From positions 434,001 through 498,000 of the forward strand of contig JANHCV010000010.1 of the NCBI GenBank assembly GCA_025594325.1: a stretch of 64,000 nt of DNA. The letters run 5' to 3'. The translations under genes were made by a program, and so were the position numbers. This document shows positions 51,155 to 61,962 of the stretch, piece by piece. This DNA is from Blastocladiella emersonii ATCC 22665 (taxonomy: Eukaryota; Blastocladiomycota; Blastocladiomycetes; Blastocladiales; Blastocladiaceae). Numbering within the stretch: position 1 is the stretch's first letter; every line of letters starts with the position of its first letter. The notes under the pieces are model-generated. The model saw only the letters and a list, made by a program, of their open reading frames with translations, did not search any database and was not told the DNA's origin.

Positions 51155-52777
51155 TCAGGCGGCGAGCCCGATGACGACGTCGGCGTCGTCAGGGAGCTCG
51201 GACGCGTCGACGTGGGTGACCTTCTTATCGCGGGACCGGGACCGGCGGCGGTTGGAGCGGGACCGGCGGCGGGCGGGGGAGACGGAGACCGAGGCCTCGG
51301 TCGGGACCGCGGGCACGTTCAGCGCGGCCGCGTTGGTGTCCGAGATCGCGAGCAGGACGGCGCACTCGGCGGGGAGCTCGTGCTCGGAGAAGACGTAGGG
51401 GAGCTGCTGGTGCGGGAGCGAGAGGCGGAGGACCTGGCCGGAGGGGAGGAGGAGGACGGTGAAGCGGAAGGCGGCGACGTAAGTCCCCTCGGCGGTAGCG
51501 CGCGCGGGGAGGGGCTTGAGCAGGCCGTGCGTCGCGCACTCCTTGATGCCGAGGCGCAGCGCCGTGTCGAGGGCGAGGGTGTTGGTCGGGTACTTGTCGG
51601 CGGTCGAAGCGACGTGCGTGAGGAGCTTGCGGGCGGCGGCGAGACGCAGGTTGTGGCGCGCGTTAGGGCCGCGCTGGAACAGCGAGGTCTCGCTGCCGTG
51701 GTCCTTGGTCGCGGCCGACGTCGCCGAGTCGTCGGAGCCAGGCGCGCGCGACGCGAGGTAGATGCCGACGTCGTACGCCTCGTTGACCGAGAACTCGAAC
51801 GGGGCCGCCTTGTCGTCGGCCTTGGCGGACTCGTCGCGCTCGGCGTTGTACAGGTGGTTGCCCGCGTCGGGCGAGAACCGCTCGATGCGCTTGGTGAAGG
51901 TGCCGCGGACGGGGACGCACCCGTACGCGCGGGCGAGGCGCGCGACGGCCTCCTGGACGGCCGTCGACGACTGGCCGGGGCGGATCAGGCGCCACACGGT
52001 CTCGGCGGCAAAGTGCGCGGCCGAAACGACGTCTGCCACTGGCCCGGTGGTCGGGGAATCGGGGTCGACGGTCAGGACCGTTGTGTGGCCGGCCACCACC
52101 GACGCCCCGTCAATGTGCACGCCAAGCTCGACCTTGACGAGGTCGCCGACCTGCAGCACGTAAGGGGCAGGGTGGGTGAGGTCGTTGGCGGGGCCCGACG
52201 GGTGGCGCGGGGCGTAGCTGCACACGACGTTGTTGACGCTGACGGTGGTGGGCAGCGAGATGCCCTTCTTGAGCTTGGCGTGGCCGGCGGCGGCGGCGCG
52301 CTCGGCGATTAGCTCGTCGCCGAAGGCGCACAGGTCGGCGGTCGAGACGCCCGGCAGCACGCGCTCCATGACCTCCTTCATGACGACTAGATGGGACCGG
52401 GTGCGCGGGTTTTGGGTTAGGTTCATGCAGTCGAAGCGGTGGCTGGGGCAAGAGCAACGCGCGGGCAGCCATGCAAGGCCATGCGAGCGCAGAACCTTGC
52501 TCGGGCACCACCACCACCTTCGCCCAAAAACGAAGACGAGGAACGTACGGTTGCACAGGTTGCCGGCGAGGCGGTACTTTGCCATGATGATGGGGTCGGC
52601 GAGGTTGTTTTCGGACATGGCGGCGAGCTGGTCCGGGTTGGGTAGTGGTGGCACGGCCGTGGTCGAGGCGGCACCGGCGCCCGCGCCGGCAGCAGTAGGA
52701 GGAGGAGCATGGGTGGAGGAGGAGCGCTTGGATGATGGCGAGCGCTTGGCCGGGGTGGCGGGAGAGGAGGTGGTCAT
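51155..52777 (-). CDS. PA2G4/EBP1-like (MetAP-fold) protein
   Basis: Two exons: 52549-52777 and 51155-52386, 486 aa. The 162-nt intron (donor GTACGT, acceptor TCTAG) joins KYRLAGNLCN to LVMKEVMERVLPG. The methionine aminopeptidase ('pita-bread') fold follows: LKKGISLPTTVSVNNVVCSY, VGDLVKVELGVHIDG, and YGCVPVRGTFTKRIERFSP. This is the layout of PA2G4/EBP1 and fission yeast Cdb4, which lack peptidase activity and bind the 60S tunnel exit, RNA or DNA. The C-terminus has an Arg/Ser-rich basic tract (about 450-465), as in EBP1's nucleic-acid-binding tail. The N-terminal ~35 residues are low-complexity. A true type-2 MetAP is less likely because the metal-binding residues are not all present. Confidence 0.88.
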   Translation of the reverse strand: MTTSSPATPAKRSPSSKRSSSTHAPPPTAAGAGAGAASTTAVPPLPNPDQLAAMSENNLADPIIMAKYRLAGNLCNRTFLVFVFGRRWWWCPSKVLRSHGLAWLPARCSCPSHRFDCMNLTQNPRTRSHLVVMKEVMERVLPGVSTADLCAFGDELIAERAAAAGHAKLKKGISLPTTVSVNNVVCSYAPRHPSGPANDLTHPAPYVLQVGDLVKVELGVHIDGASVVAGHTTVLTVDPDSPTTGPVADVVSAAHFAAETVWRLIRPGQSSTAVQEAVARLARAYGCVPVRGTFTKRIERFSPDAGNHLYNAERDESAKADDKAAPFEFSVNEAYDVGIYLASRAPGSDDSATSAATKDHGSETSLFQRGPNARHNLRLAAARKLLTHVASTADKYPTNTLALDTALRLGIKECATHGLLKPLPARATAEGTYVAAFRFTVLLLPSGQVLRLSLPHQQLPYVFSEHELPAECAVLLAISDTNAAALNVPAVPTEASVSVSPARRRSRSNRRRSRSRDKKVTHVDASELPDDADVVIGLAA

Positions 52778-52952
52778 TGTGAGGATGGGTTAGGAGAGAG
52801 GAAGGAGAGGGAGCGGCTCTTGACGAGAGCACGCAAAGAGGGAGGAAGAAGGTTACAGCCCGCTCGATCGGAGACGGGATTGACTCAACCAGCGGACGGC
52901 GAGGCCAAGGAGGGGAGGGAGGGAGGGGAGAGAACCGGAAGCGAGGAGCGAC

Positions 52953-53607
52953 TCAACTGCTACTGCCGGCGCGAGGGGACGGGTCCGGATCAAAGATCAG
53001 CCGGACGCAGTTGTCGATGGTGATGGTGGCGGCGCACTTGGCAGCGGTGGTCTCGATCAATTGCGGGCAGCGCAAGAGAGACCGGGTGCGGAAGCGCGCA
53101 GCGAGCGAGGGGGGCCGTCGAGGAAGGTGACGGCGATGCGGGTGGTGGTGTAGAGGTCGTCGTCCCAACGGTGCGCGCCGGGTCGAGGGCTTCTAGGAGG
53201 TCGTTGCGTTGTATAAGGTTGCGTGTACGAGCACGGGTGGGCCGTGGGAGAGAGAGCGAAGAGCGAGGGGCGGGCAGGACCGGGTCCCCCACCGAGCTGC
53301 GATGCAGGGCCGCCAGCTGGGCCCACGTTTCCCCCACCTCACCTTGCAACGCTGCCACGGCGGCCACGGCCCACCTGATGGCCGCCGTGGCCACGACGCC
53401 CAGCGTCACGATCCGGGTCTGCTTGTGGATCTGCAACTTCATTTCGTCGGCGGCGACGGCGGCGGTGGCCACGGCCCGGGCCTTGTCAGCGGCGACGCCA
53501 CCGTGAGACAGCAGCGGCGGTCTGCAACGCAACCCCGAGTTGCAGCCAATCAGCGCGTCGATCGGCGCACAGCACGTGGGTCCGCCCGCTCGGCGCACCT
53601 GCCACAC
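52953..53607 (-). CDS. Hypothetical protein, exon structure uncertain
   Basis: The first segment starts MWQVRRAGGPTCCAPIDALI (53607) and includes the helical, coding-like ADKARAVATAAVAADEMKLQ and KQTRIVTLGVVATAAIRWAV. A likely acceptor (CTCCTAG near 53190) precedes a second segment. In one frame the end reads TTAAKCAATITIDNCVRLIF, stop at 52953. Which frame is used in the middle (about 53280-53100) I cannot settle. No known domain. A membrane-associated helix at about 65-85 is possible. Confidence 0.35.
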
Positions 53608-53786
53608 CCGTCACCACGCGCAACACGCTCGGCCGGCCGAGTCGCCACGCTGGCCGCGGACATCCGCGCGTGCCTTTCGCCGAGCCTCATCGCCATCATC
53701 GCACGTACGGCCATGGACAGCGCGCCACGCATCGCTTAACGCATCGACACCCCACGCATCAACCCTACCCTATACAAGAAGAAACC

Positions 53787-54870
53787 ATGGCGACCGCCGC
53801 CGCGACTGCCGCCGCACACCGCCGCCGCCTGCGGTCCTCGCTGCGGGACGGCGCGCTGGGCATGCCGATGCTGGGCAGCGTGTCGTCTCCCTCCTCCCCG
53901 AAACACGGCCTGCTGCTGCCGGGCCAGCCGCTGAGCGGGCGGCGCGCCGACGCGGGCCCGCCGACCTGGGTGCTCGGGTTCCGCCTGCTCCCCTTCGTGC
54001 TGCTGTTCGGCGCGGCCACCTACGGGCTGTATCTGCTCGTCGTCGCGCTGCCGCCGCTCGAGTCGGGCAACACGATCAGTTTGCACGCCACGTCGCTGCA
54101 CGAGGTGCAGGGTGCGTCCTGACCGCTGAGGGATCGGGCGACGATGGCTGACTTGCGGGCAATGTAGCGCTCGCGGCGACGCTGCAAGAGTACTCGGCGA
54201 GCCACTTTGCCCACGTCCTGACCTTCTTCGCCGCGCTCTACGTCTGGAAGCAGACCTTTTCGATCCCGGGCGCCATGGCGCTGGTACGCGTCTCATCGGT
54301 TCACTGCCCTCACCGCGACCTCACTCACCCTCACACCCTCACGCGCAGAACCTGATCGCCGGCTCGCTGTACGGCGCGTGGGGCACCGCGCTGGCGATCG
54401 GCCTGACGGCGGTGGGCGCGTCGCTGTGCTACCTTCTCTCGCACACCTTCGCGTCCCCGCTCGTGCGCCGTTTCCTGATCGACCGGCGCCCACACGGCCG
54501 GGTCGCGCACCTCGCGAAGCGGGTGCGGCGCGAGCAGGCGGCGGGGACGCTGGCGTACTACCTGCTGTTCCTGCGCGTGTTCCCGCTGACGCCCAACTGG
54601 CTGCTCAACCTGGCGAGCCCCGTCGTCGGCGTGCCGCTGCCCGTCTTCTTCCTGTCGGCGGCGGTCGGGCTCGCGCCCTACAACCTCGTCACGACGCAGG
54701 CCGGGTCGATCCTCGCGTCGTTGACGAGAATCGAGGATATCGTCCAGCCCAAGGTCCTGCTCCAGCTCGCCCTCGTCGCGGCCGCTGCCCTGATCCCCGT
54801 CGTCGTCAAGCGCCGCGCCGGGAACAAGCTGCAGCTCGACGATTCGGACGAGGACGGCGCCGTCGAGTGA
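53787..54870 (+). CDS. TMEM41-type SNARE-associated/DedA membrane protein
   Basis: Three exons: 53787-54111, 54168-54283, 54349-54870; 320 aa. It is a polytopic ER/Golgi membrane protein of the VTT/DedA superfamily (TMEM41B, VMP1, Tvp38 relatives), which scramble phospholipids and support autophagy and lipid transfer. The first hydrophobic segment is at about 70-90 (FRLLPFVLLFGAATYGLYLL). The domain contains FSIPGAMALNLIAGSLYGAW and, diagnostically, FLRVFPLTPNWLLNLASPVV followed by FFLSAAVGLAPYNLV. TPNW and the SPVVxVPL stretch point to the TMEM41 subgroup rather than Tvp38. The C-terminus is cytosolic and acidic (DDSDEDGAVE). All three joins keep the frame. Confidence 0.9.
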
Positions 54871-55480
54871 TGATGCAGGATGACTAATACACTTTCTTTC
54901 CCACGCTCGCTTGCCTCGTGTGCGCTCGCGCGTCCGCGCTAGCTCCAGTCGCGGTCGGTGCGCGCGCCCAGATCTGCCGCCTTGCGTCCACGCGACGCGA
55001 CCGCGGACGCGCGCGTAGCTCCACCTGCCGCGCCCTAGATTCCACTCGCGCCGTGCCGCGGGACCGCCAAGCTCCGTGTTCCCGCGTTCCCGCGTCCGCG
55101 TCGGCGGCGCTGCTGCGGCTGGCCACCTGCCTCGCTCGCTCGCGCGCGCCCACGCGGACTTGCCTCCAGACGCGTCGCGTCGCGTTGCAGCCGCGCGTCG
55201 GCTAGCTCCGCTTTCCCGCCGAATCGACGCGCGCAGCCGCCAAGCTCCCCTTCCCTCCCTTCGCCGTCGCCGCCTCCACTCTGGCCATGGCCGGCCGCAC
55301 GCACGCATGGCCCCCGCGCGCCCTCGCGCCCACCCCGCCCGCCGCGGCCGCCGCGGGACCCCTCAAATACCGCCCGCGCCCCCGCACTCCTCCCTCGCCG
55401 TGCTCAGCAGCGACCTGCACGCGACGACGAAGCTCTTCCCTTCCTCCTCTCCCCTGCACGCCGCCGTCCATCCATCCACC
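54871..55480. other. Intergenic, promoter of fasciclin-domain gene
   Basis: 610 bp of GC-rich sequence, open in several frames without conserved content. The downstream part should contain the promoter and 5' UTR of the secreted fasciclin protein gene. Confidence 0.45.
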
Positions 55481-56749
55481 ATGGCTCGGCTCTCGCTCCT
55501 CCTCCTCCTCGTGGCCACGGCCGCGACGTCGGCGCTCGGGTCCGCGGTCCCGCTGTTCACGTCGCAGTCCGAGTCCACCAACATCCACGTGTGCCCGTCG
55601 ACGGTCGAGTCGCCGCTGGTCGTCGCGCGGTCGGTCCTCGCCGAGCGCCACGGCGGGCGCATGCCGCCGCATCGCCGTCACCGCGACGATGATGACGATG
55701 ACGAGCGCGGGTCGATGCTCGACATCCTGCGTCGCGACCACCGGTTCACCAAGCTGGTCGAGGCCGTGTCCAAGGTGGGCGGCAACCTGCGCGACGACCT
55801 CGACAGCCCGCAGAAGAAGACGCTGTTTGCGCCGACCAACGACGCGTTCCGCACGCTCATGGAGTCGGGGATGATGCTCGACCCCAAGCACGGCCACGGG
55901 CACGGCAACATGGACGACCTGCTGCGGTACCACATGGTGCTGGACGAGGAGTGGACGCACTCGGACCTGTGCGACGGGGCGATCCTCGAGACGGCGCTCG
56001 ACAACGACAAGCACCTGGGCGGCGACCGCGCGCAGGTGATCCGCGTGGCCAAGTTCGAGGGCCGCGTCGTGCTCAACATGTACGCCATGGTGATCGAGTC
56101 CGATATCAAGGCCGAGAACGGCGTGATCCACGCCATCGCCGACGTGCTCGTGCTCCCGGCCTCGGCCTTCACCACGCTCACGCTGATCCCGACCGAGCTC
56201 TCGATCCAGGCCATGGCCCTGCAGCTGACGGGGCTCGACGCCAAGGTCGCCGAGCACAAGGGCCTGACGGCGCTGATCCCGACCAACTCGGCGTGGAAGG
56301 CCATGGGGTACCTCGAGCTGATGCGCCTGTTCCACCCGCACCGCCGCGAGATGCTCAAGAAGTTCCTCATGAAGCACTACGTGTCCGAGGTCGCGTACGC
56401 CGCCGAGATCGCCATGGAGGGCCGCAACAACCACCACAACAAGCACCGCATGGTGTCGGGCGACAACATGTGCCGCATGAACCACGAGATGCTGCACGGC
56501 AAGAAGGAGAAGAAGCTCAAGACGTGGTCGGGCGACGAGATCACCATGCACATCGAGTGCCACCGCGGCCGCCTGCGCGTCCACATCGACGACGTGCTCG
56601 TCTCGATCCAGGACCTGCCCGCCGAGAACGGCGCCATGCACCTCCTGTCGGCCCCGCTGCGCATGGACGACGACGACGAGGACGATGGTGATGATGAGCG
56701 TCGTCGTCGCCGTCCGCACCACCGTCGCCCGCACCACCGCGCCGAGTAA
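55481..56749 (+). CDS. Secreted protein with two fasciclin (FAS1) domains
   Basis: A single exon, 422 aa from ATG 55481. I preferred this start to upstream in-frame codons because it yields a clear signal peptide, MARLSLLLLLVATAATSALG. Domain 1 (about 75-225): SMLDILRRDHRFTKLVEAVS, then KTLFAPTNDAFRTLMESG (H1 motif) and NGVIHAIADVLVLP (H2 motif). Domain 2 (about 230-400): GLTALIPTNSAWKAMGYLEL and NGAMHLLSAPLRM. FAS1 domains mediate cell-surface adhesion. His-rich runs (HGHGHGN) and a C-terminal Asp-then-Arg/His tail (DDDDEDDG to RRPHHR) are unusual and could bind metal. No GPI signal or TM is visible at the end, so it is probably secreted or cell-wall bound. Confidence 0.92.
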   Translation: MARLSLLLLLVATAATSALGSAVPLFTSQSESTNIHVCPSTVESPLVVARSVLAERHGGRMPPHRRHRDDDDDDERGSMLDILRRDHRFTKLVEAVSKVGGNLRDDLDSPQKKTLFAPTNDAFRTLMESGMMLDPKHGHGHGNMDDLLRYHMVLDEEWTHSDLCDGAILETALDNDKHLGGDRAQVIRVAKFEGRVVLNMYAMVIESDIKAENGVIHAIADVLVLPASAFTTLTLIPTELSIQAMALQLTGLDAKVAEHKGLTALIPTNSAWKAMGYLELMRLFHPHRREMLKKFLMKHYVSEVAYAAEIAMEGRNNHHNKHRMVSGDNMCRMNHEMLHGKKEKKLKTWSGDEITMHIECHRGRLRVHIDDVLVSIQDLPAENGAMHLLSAPLRMDDDDEDDGDDERRRRRPHHRRPHHRAE

Positions 56750-57517
56750 GGCGGTGCCGCGACGGAGTCGTGTGTGTGTTCCTCGAGTCGACGATGATGT
56801 ATCCCTCCCTCCCTTGCCCCCGTGTAATACACTCGCGCGCCCTCCCTTCCGAGGACCATCACGCTCGCTTTCCATAACACTAGCAACTCTGAGCGTGAGG
56901 CATCAAATAAGATCATGAACCGTCCGCACCGACCGCTCCCTCTCGCATGACCCGCGTCGCGCGTCGACCCGAGCGATCGGGGAGCTGCAACACAGGGCCA
57001 CATGCGCGAGAGAGAGGGGTTCTCGGGAACCTCTTGGGTATCGTCATCTGCCTCGCCGCCTTCCGCACACTAGCACACCACACCCGACGCGCGAACGCAC
57101 ACAAGAGAGAGAAGGAAGAGCAGCGCGAGAGATCCCACACGTCATCGACACCGCAAGCGGCGCCTCCGCGCGTCGACGCCCAGCCCACACGCACGGCGCC
57201 GCGCGAGAGCGACGGCGACGACAAAGGCGGCGGAGCCGAGCGCCGTTTGTGTATCCTCTTGCGCTGGGAACCGTTGTTAGCATACCCCGCCGTCGCAGGA
57301 GGCGGGCGGGTTGAAATAAGGCCAATTCATTGTGGGGCTCTCGTGCGCGCTGCCTTCGTCTCGTCTCGCGCGCGCGGACGCGCTGGGTGGGTGATACATG
57401 ATATGTGTGGGAGCGACGGCGCGGAGAGAGAGGAAGGGCGGCGGGAAGCGCGCGCGGTTCTTATCCGGTCGGCCGGAGCAGCTCGAGCTCCTCTCTGAAT
57501 GCATCTGGACTGAGAAA
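56750..57517. other. Intergenic, fasciclin 3' flank and ZMAT2 promoter
   Basis: 768 bp with no convincing gene. Open frames lack conservation. It includes the 5' UTR of ZMAT2, whose ATG is immediately followed by an intron. Confidence 0.45.
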
Positions 57518-58497
57518 ATGGTGAGGAATGGAGTCTCCACTCGATGCAACCGTCCCGAGACGCTGACACGGCCGCCGTCCTCGTGTAGTCGGACGTCGTG
57601 CGGCGCACCTGGACCAAGGACTCGGTCGCGGCCGCTTCCGCCGCTGCGAGCAAGGCGGCCTCGGCCTCCTCCACACCCGCGGACGCGCCCAAACTCCTGC
57701 AAGCGCGCTCGGCGCGTGTCGCCTTCGAGTCGGCCGTCGGCAAGTCGCAGCTGGTGCAGAGCGGCGCCGGCAGCCAGGCGCAGGCCGGTTTCTACTGCTC
57801 CGTGTGCGACCGCCTGTGCAAGGACAATGTCGCGTACCTCGATCACCTCAACAGCCCGATTCGTACGTTCCTTGGGCGGTGATTCGCAACCGCCGCCTTC
57901 ACTGACCGTCGCGCCATCCGCCATCTAGACTTGAAGAATACGGGCCACAAGCTCGAGATCAAACGCGCGACGCTCGCCGACGTGCGCGCGCGGATCGCCA
58001 TGCACAAGCGCCGCCGCGCGGTCGCTACCGAGGAATACGGTACGCGTACCCACCCTCCCACCCTTCATCACCACTCTTGCCCTAACCCCACGCGGCGCCG
58101 TGTAGACATGGAGAAACGCGTGCAGCTCGCCAAGGCGCAGTACGAGGCCGAGAAGCTCGCGCGCAAGGAGAAGAAGCGCGCGGCGAAACGGAAACGCCAG
58201 GAGACGGGCCCCGCCTCGACACGCCGCCGCGACGAGGATGACGACCACCCGCTCGTCGGCGCCCTCGCCGTCAGCGACGACGAGGGTGAGGAGAGCGGGT
58301 CCGAGTACTCGGACTACGACATCGACGAGCACGGGAATATCATCGAGGTCGCGCCCGAGGCCAAGAAGAAGATCAAGCGCACCGTCGCCGCTGCGCCTAC
58401 GCCACCGCCGCCCGCGGAAGAGGTGAAGGATGAGGAGTTGACGGCAGAGCAGATCGCGGCGATGATGGGCTTCGGCGCGTTCGGGTCGACCAACTAG
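57518..58497 (+). CDS. ZMAT2: ZMAT2/Snu23, U4/U6.U5 tri-snRNP zinc-finger protein
   Basis: Four exons: 57518-57520 (the ATG alone), 57589-57862, 57929-58039, 58106-58497; 259 aa. Snu23 is a B-complex splicing factor that acts in activation near the 5' splice site. It has an RRTWTKDS start (cf. FRRKWDKDE), a matrin-type finger YCSVCDRLCKDNVAYLDHLN with C-x2-C-x12-H-x5-H spacing (the last His is created by splicing exon 2 to 3), the basic KNTGHKLEIKRATLADVRAR, a Lys-rich helix, and the family ending AAMMGFGAFGSTN. The first intron (GTGAGG...GTGTAG) begins right after the start codon. Length is slightly above the human protein (199 aa) because of an acidic linker (about 190-215). Confidence 0.93.
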
Positions 58498-58594
58498 CCA
58501 ATACATTCCATTCATCCACAATGATTGATGAGCAACAAAAGCGTTCGCGCGCGTCGAGTCGTCGTCCGTCGCCGCGTATATTCAGTCCACCCTG

Positions 58595-60901
58595 CTACTT
58601 CCCCGACAGCGGCATCCCGTATAGCGCCTTGAACCGGTCCCTGCGCTGTATTGGGAGGGCGCCGTCGGCCGAGTACCGGATCCCGCACGCGTTGCACAGC
58701 GTGCGTGGGCCCTGCGGGCCGCGCCGGATCGACAGCGTGCGGGTCCCGTCGAGCCCGCAGTGCGTGCAGTGCCACATGTGCAGCGAGTCGGCCATGGCCG
58801 CGAGACCCCGCACGTTCGCGTTCTTCAGGTCGATCGCGGGAGGCAGCTCCGTCGCGTACCGCGCGACCTGCGGCTCGCGGTACGCGCTGCGCGAGGTGGG
58901 AGGGGCGGCGGCAGCGGGGTACGACGTCGGGTCGAGGGCGGCGGCAGGGTACCCGCCGCCGGGCGTCGCGGCGCCTGAGCCCGGAGCCGGCGAACCCGTC
59001 AGCTGCGGGTTGACGAACTGCGGGCGCATGAGCCCCGGCGCGCCCGCCGCCGTCCCGTTGACCATGTGCTGCTGCGGCGCGTTTGCGGGCGCGACCGATG
59101 CGCTAGACCCGGTCCGCCGCGGACGCGCGTTCGCCACCCCCACTGTCGATGCCGAAGCAGCCGCCGCGGCCGCCGCCGCAGTCGCCGCCGCCGCACTCAC
59201 GGCGGCCTGCTGCGCGGCGACCGCCGCACTCGTGAACGCGGCCGATGACGCGGGCGCGGACCCGTCGCCCAGCGCGAACTGCTGGAGCAGGGCGACCTCG
59301 AACTGCTTGGTCGAGTTGATCACGGCCATGACCTCGTTCTGTTTGGCGCGCGTCTGCGCGTTGGACCGGGACGTCTCGCGGCGGGCGCGGCGCGTCTCGC
59401 GCTCGTCGCGGTTGAGCAGCTTCTCCATCTCGGCGGCGTCGAGGGATTCCAGGGACGGCGCCCAGTCGTCGACCTCGCGGCCGAACCGCAGCGCGCCGCC
59501 CGTCAGGACGTCGCGCGGGGGCAGCTTGGTGCTGCTGCGGCCCGTCGCGAAGAAACCGGTCCCCGCGGCGCCCGTCAGGCGGTCGCGCACCTGCTTCACG
59601 ATCTGGTCCCGGATCGCGGTCGCGTACAGCGGCACGTACTCGCCGCCGAGACCGAGCTCGGCGCACGTCACGCGCGCAAAGGATTCGGGGGTCAGGTCGC
59701 CGCGCAGGTCCCACTCGAAGCGGTCGCGGATCAGCGTGCGGCCGACGACAAAGTCGAGCTACATGCGTTGCGAGGGTTAGCGACCGCGTTGCCAAGCAAA
59801 GGGCGAGAGCACGAGTACCTCGATGACGAGCGGCTCCTCCATCTCGACGGCCGCGGTCCAATCGGCGCCCGACTCGACAAACTCCTCGACCTGGGCCTTG
59901 ATCGCGATCGCGACGAGCGGGGCAAACTTGTGCGGCAACATGAGGTCGGTGCACAGGATCTCGGCAAACTTCTCGGGCGTCACCAAACACTCGCGGTGGT
60001 TCCACAGGAACGCGTCGCGCAGCTTGAACCCGTCGAGGTCGAGCTCGAGCTTGATCGGGATCAGGTTCTCCGGCAGCGCGGCCGCCTCGGCGCGCTGCTC
60101 GGGGCTGAACGAGTAGTAGTACAGGTGGTTGGTCCGGTACACGAGCCGCTTGCCCGTGACGTGCGTCGCGTCGAGGACGGGCAGCAGGCCGCGCGCGCCG
60201 CCCGCGGGCGTCTTGGACGGGTCGGGCGTCGCGGACGCCGAGGATGAGGCGGCGGCCGCGGCAGCAGCGGCCTGACCGCGCGCAGCGTTACGCCGGCGCG
60301 TCGGGACGGAGGCGGGCTCGTCGTCGAGGTCCATCTCCGAGACCTCGTCGAGGTCGAGATCCTCCTCCTTGGTCGCGGTGCTCGGCAGCAGCAGCGCGTT
60401 CGGGAAGGCGCGCACGCGGTTGTGGAAGTCGGACTCGAGCCCGTAGGCCGACGCGCGCGCTCGCGGCAGCTGGGGCGGCGGCGGTGTGTAGCCTACTGCT
60501 GGCGGCGGCGGCATCGCGTAGCCGCCGCGCATGGGCGCCGAGCCGCCGCCGTTGGGCTGCTGCGCGTACATGGCGTGCTGCTGTTGCCACGCGACGCCGT
60601 TGGCGTTGGCGTAGCCGGAGGGCATGGGGCCCGCGTTGGGCGCCGTGGACGGCGGGCGCGTCTGGTAGCTGACGTTCCCGTTCGCGATGGCCGGCGCGGC
60701 GGACGCAGCAGCGGCGTAGTAGGGACCCGCGCCTGCGCCCAGTGGTGGTGCACCGGCGGCAGCAGCGGCGTTGGGCCGCGTTGCGGGGGCCGATGGCGGG
60801 TTCATCGAGTAGGTGTAGCCCTGCTGCTGCTGCGGGTGCGGGTGCATCGCGGGAGCGGCAGCGAGGGGTTGTTGGTACTGGTGTTGGTGGGCGGACGCCA
60901 T
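58595..60901 (-). CDS. SNF5/SMARCB1-type chromatin remodeller subunit with GATA finger
   Basis: Two exons: 59819-60901 and 58595-59758 (60-nt intron GTACTC...TGTAG), 748 aa. It is a core subunit of SWI/SNF or RSC-type remodellers (SNF5/SFH1/SMARCB1), nuclear. The N-terminus is Gln/Ala/Pro-rich. The SNF5 domain spans about 235-460: LIPIKLELDLDGFKLRDAFL, then LDFVVGRTLIRDRFEWDLRG. A coiled Arg-rich helix follows (RETRRARRETSRSNAQ), then an Ala-rich linker. The C-terminus is a GATA-type zinc finger, C692-x2-C695-x20-C716-x2-C719 (HCTHCGLDGTRTL; RTLCNACGIRYS). The SNF5-GATA combination is known in several fungi and would give the remodeller its own DNA reader. SNF5 and SFH1 cannot be told apart here. 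Confidence 0.92.
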
Positions 60902-61537
60902 GGCGGCAACGGCAGCGAGCTAGATAGAGGAGGAGGTGATGGAGCGTGTGATGGGCGATAGTGTCAGCGAATTCGGCGGGGCGGGCGCAGGGACGGGAGC
61001 GTGGGGGTGAGTGAGGGCGAGGGGTGAGAGGCGGCCGATTTAGGGAGGGGCACGCACGGCGATCGGCGGTCCCGGCGCGGGCGCGGGTGATGGGCCCGGT
61101 GCGCGGCGGGCGAGTTCGCGGACTCGGACGTCGCTGGCGGGCGGCGAGGGGTGGGGAGCGGGCGGGGCGGGCCGGTCGAGCGCGATCAGACGCGACGCGG
61201 ACGCGGCGGCGCTCTCTTCTCTCCCGGCGGGCGCAGGGTGCACACTTCTCGCAGCAGCGGGCAGGGCGGGCCGCGCGACTCGCAGCACTGGAATATTCGC
61301 GCGGGGGCCGGGGCGATGTGCGGCGCGAATGTGCGTGCGGGTCGACGTCTCCCTTGGGCCTCGGCCGGCTCGGCGGGCGAGGAAAGGCCACGGGGCCGCC
61401 GATCACCTGACGCGCGGGACGCGCTGACAGGCGTGGCGGGTGGAGGCGCCACTCTCTTCGCCTCTCCCTCTTCCCCTCTTCCCCTCTCTCTCTCTCCACC
61501 ACCACCAACTTCCATGCAACTCTAGACACGCCACACC
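60902..61537. other. Bidirectional region SNF5 / SRA1-like
   Basis: 636 bp between divergent genes. No coding sequence found. The right end has CT-rich runs (61441-61500) and a TCTAG that could be a 5' UTR intron acceptor 13 bases before the SRA1-like ATG. Confidence 0.45.
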
Positions 61538-61962
61538 ATGTCCTTCCACGCTGAAGTGCCCGGCTGGAACGACCCGGCCGCCGACATCTTCCACACGGAC
61601 GCGGCGAGCGCCGCCACCGACGCGGCCCAGGACGCCCTGCACGCCAAGCTGCAGTCTGTCATCGAGGCCAAGCGCGCTACACTCCCCCAACGCGTGTTCG
61701 CCGACGCCGAGAAGCGCCTCGCCGACGTGCTCGCCCGCCTCCACGGCCACCAGCTGCCCGCCCCGCTCGCGAGCCACCTGGCCCAGGTCCTCGACGGTAC
61801 CTTGGGGCGGTTGTCGATGGATGGGCGGTGGACTGACACCCCCGAGATGTAGCCCACGAGCAGGTCAACGCCGACGAGACGGCGCGCCTGCTGCAGACCC
61901 TGTCGACGTCGTTCCTCGACGAGTCGCGCTGGATCCTCGGCCTGCGCCGCCTGCTTTCTTAA
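61538..61962 (+). CDS. SRA1 (steroid receptor RNA activator protein)-like
   Basis: Two exons: 61538-61796 and 61853-61962; 122 aa. The N-terminus has the family motif PGWNDP (residues 8-13). The rest is a helical bundle: AQDALHAKLQSVIEAKRATL and PLASHLAQVLDGAHEQVNAD, ending FLDESRWILGLRRLLS, which matches the C-terminal HxSEVSQWMVGVKRLI helix of SRA1. The same helical domain occurs at the end of Sec31 in the COPII coat. The role in fungi is unclear. The intron (donor GTACCT) falls mid-domain and the frame across it is continuous. The protein is short but complete for this family's core. Confidence 0.75.

Noticed and set aside
51032-52312. Plus-strand 426-codon frame
   Set aside because: Antisense of the PA2G4-like gene; Arg/Glu/Gly-rich composition typical of GC-rich antisense and no conserved motif.
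55202-56875. Minus-strand 557-codon frame over the fasciclin gene
   Set aside because: Same length as the sense frame because stops are rare in GC-rich DNA. The sense frame has a signal peptide and two FAS1 domains; the antisense has none.
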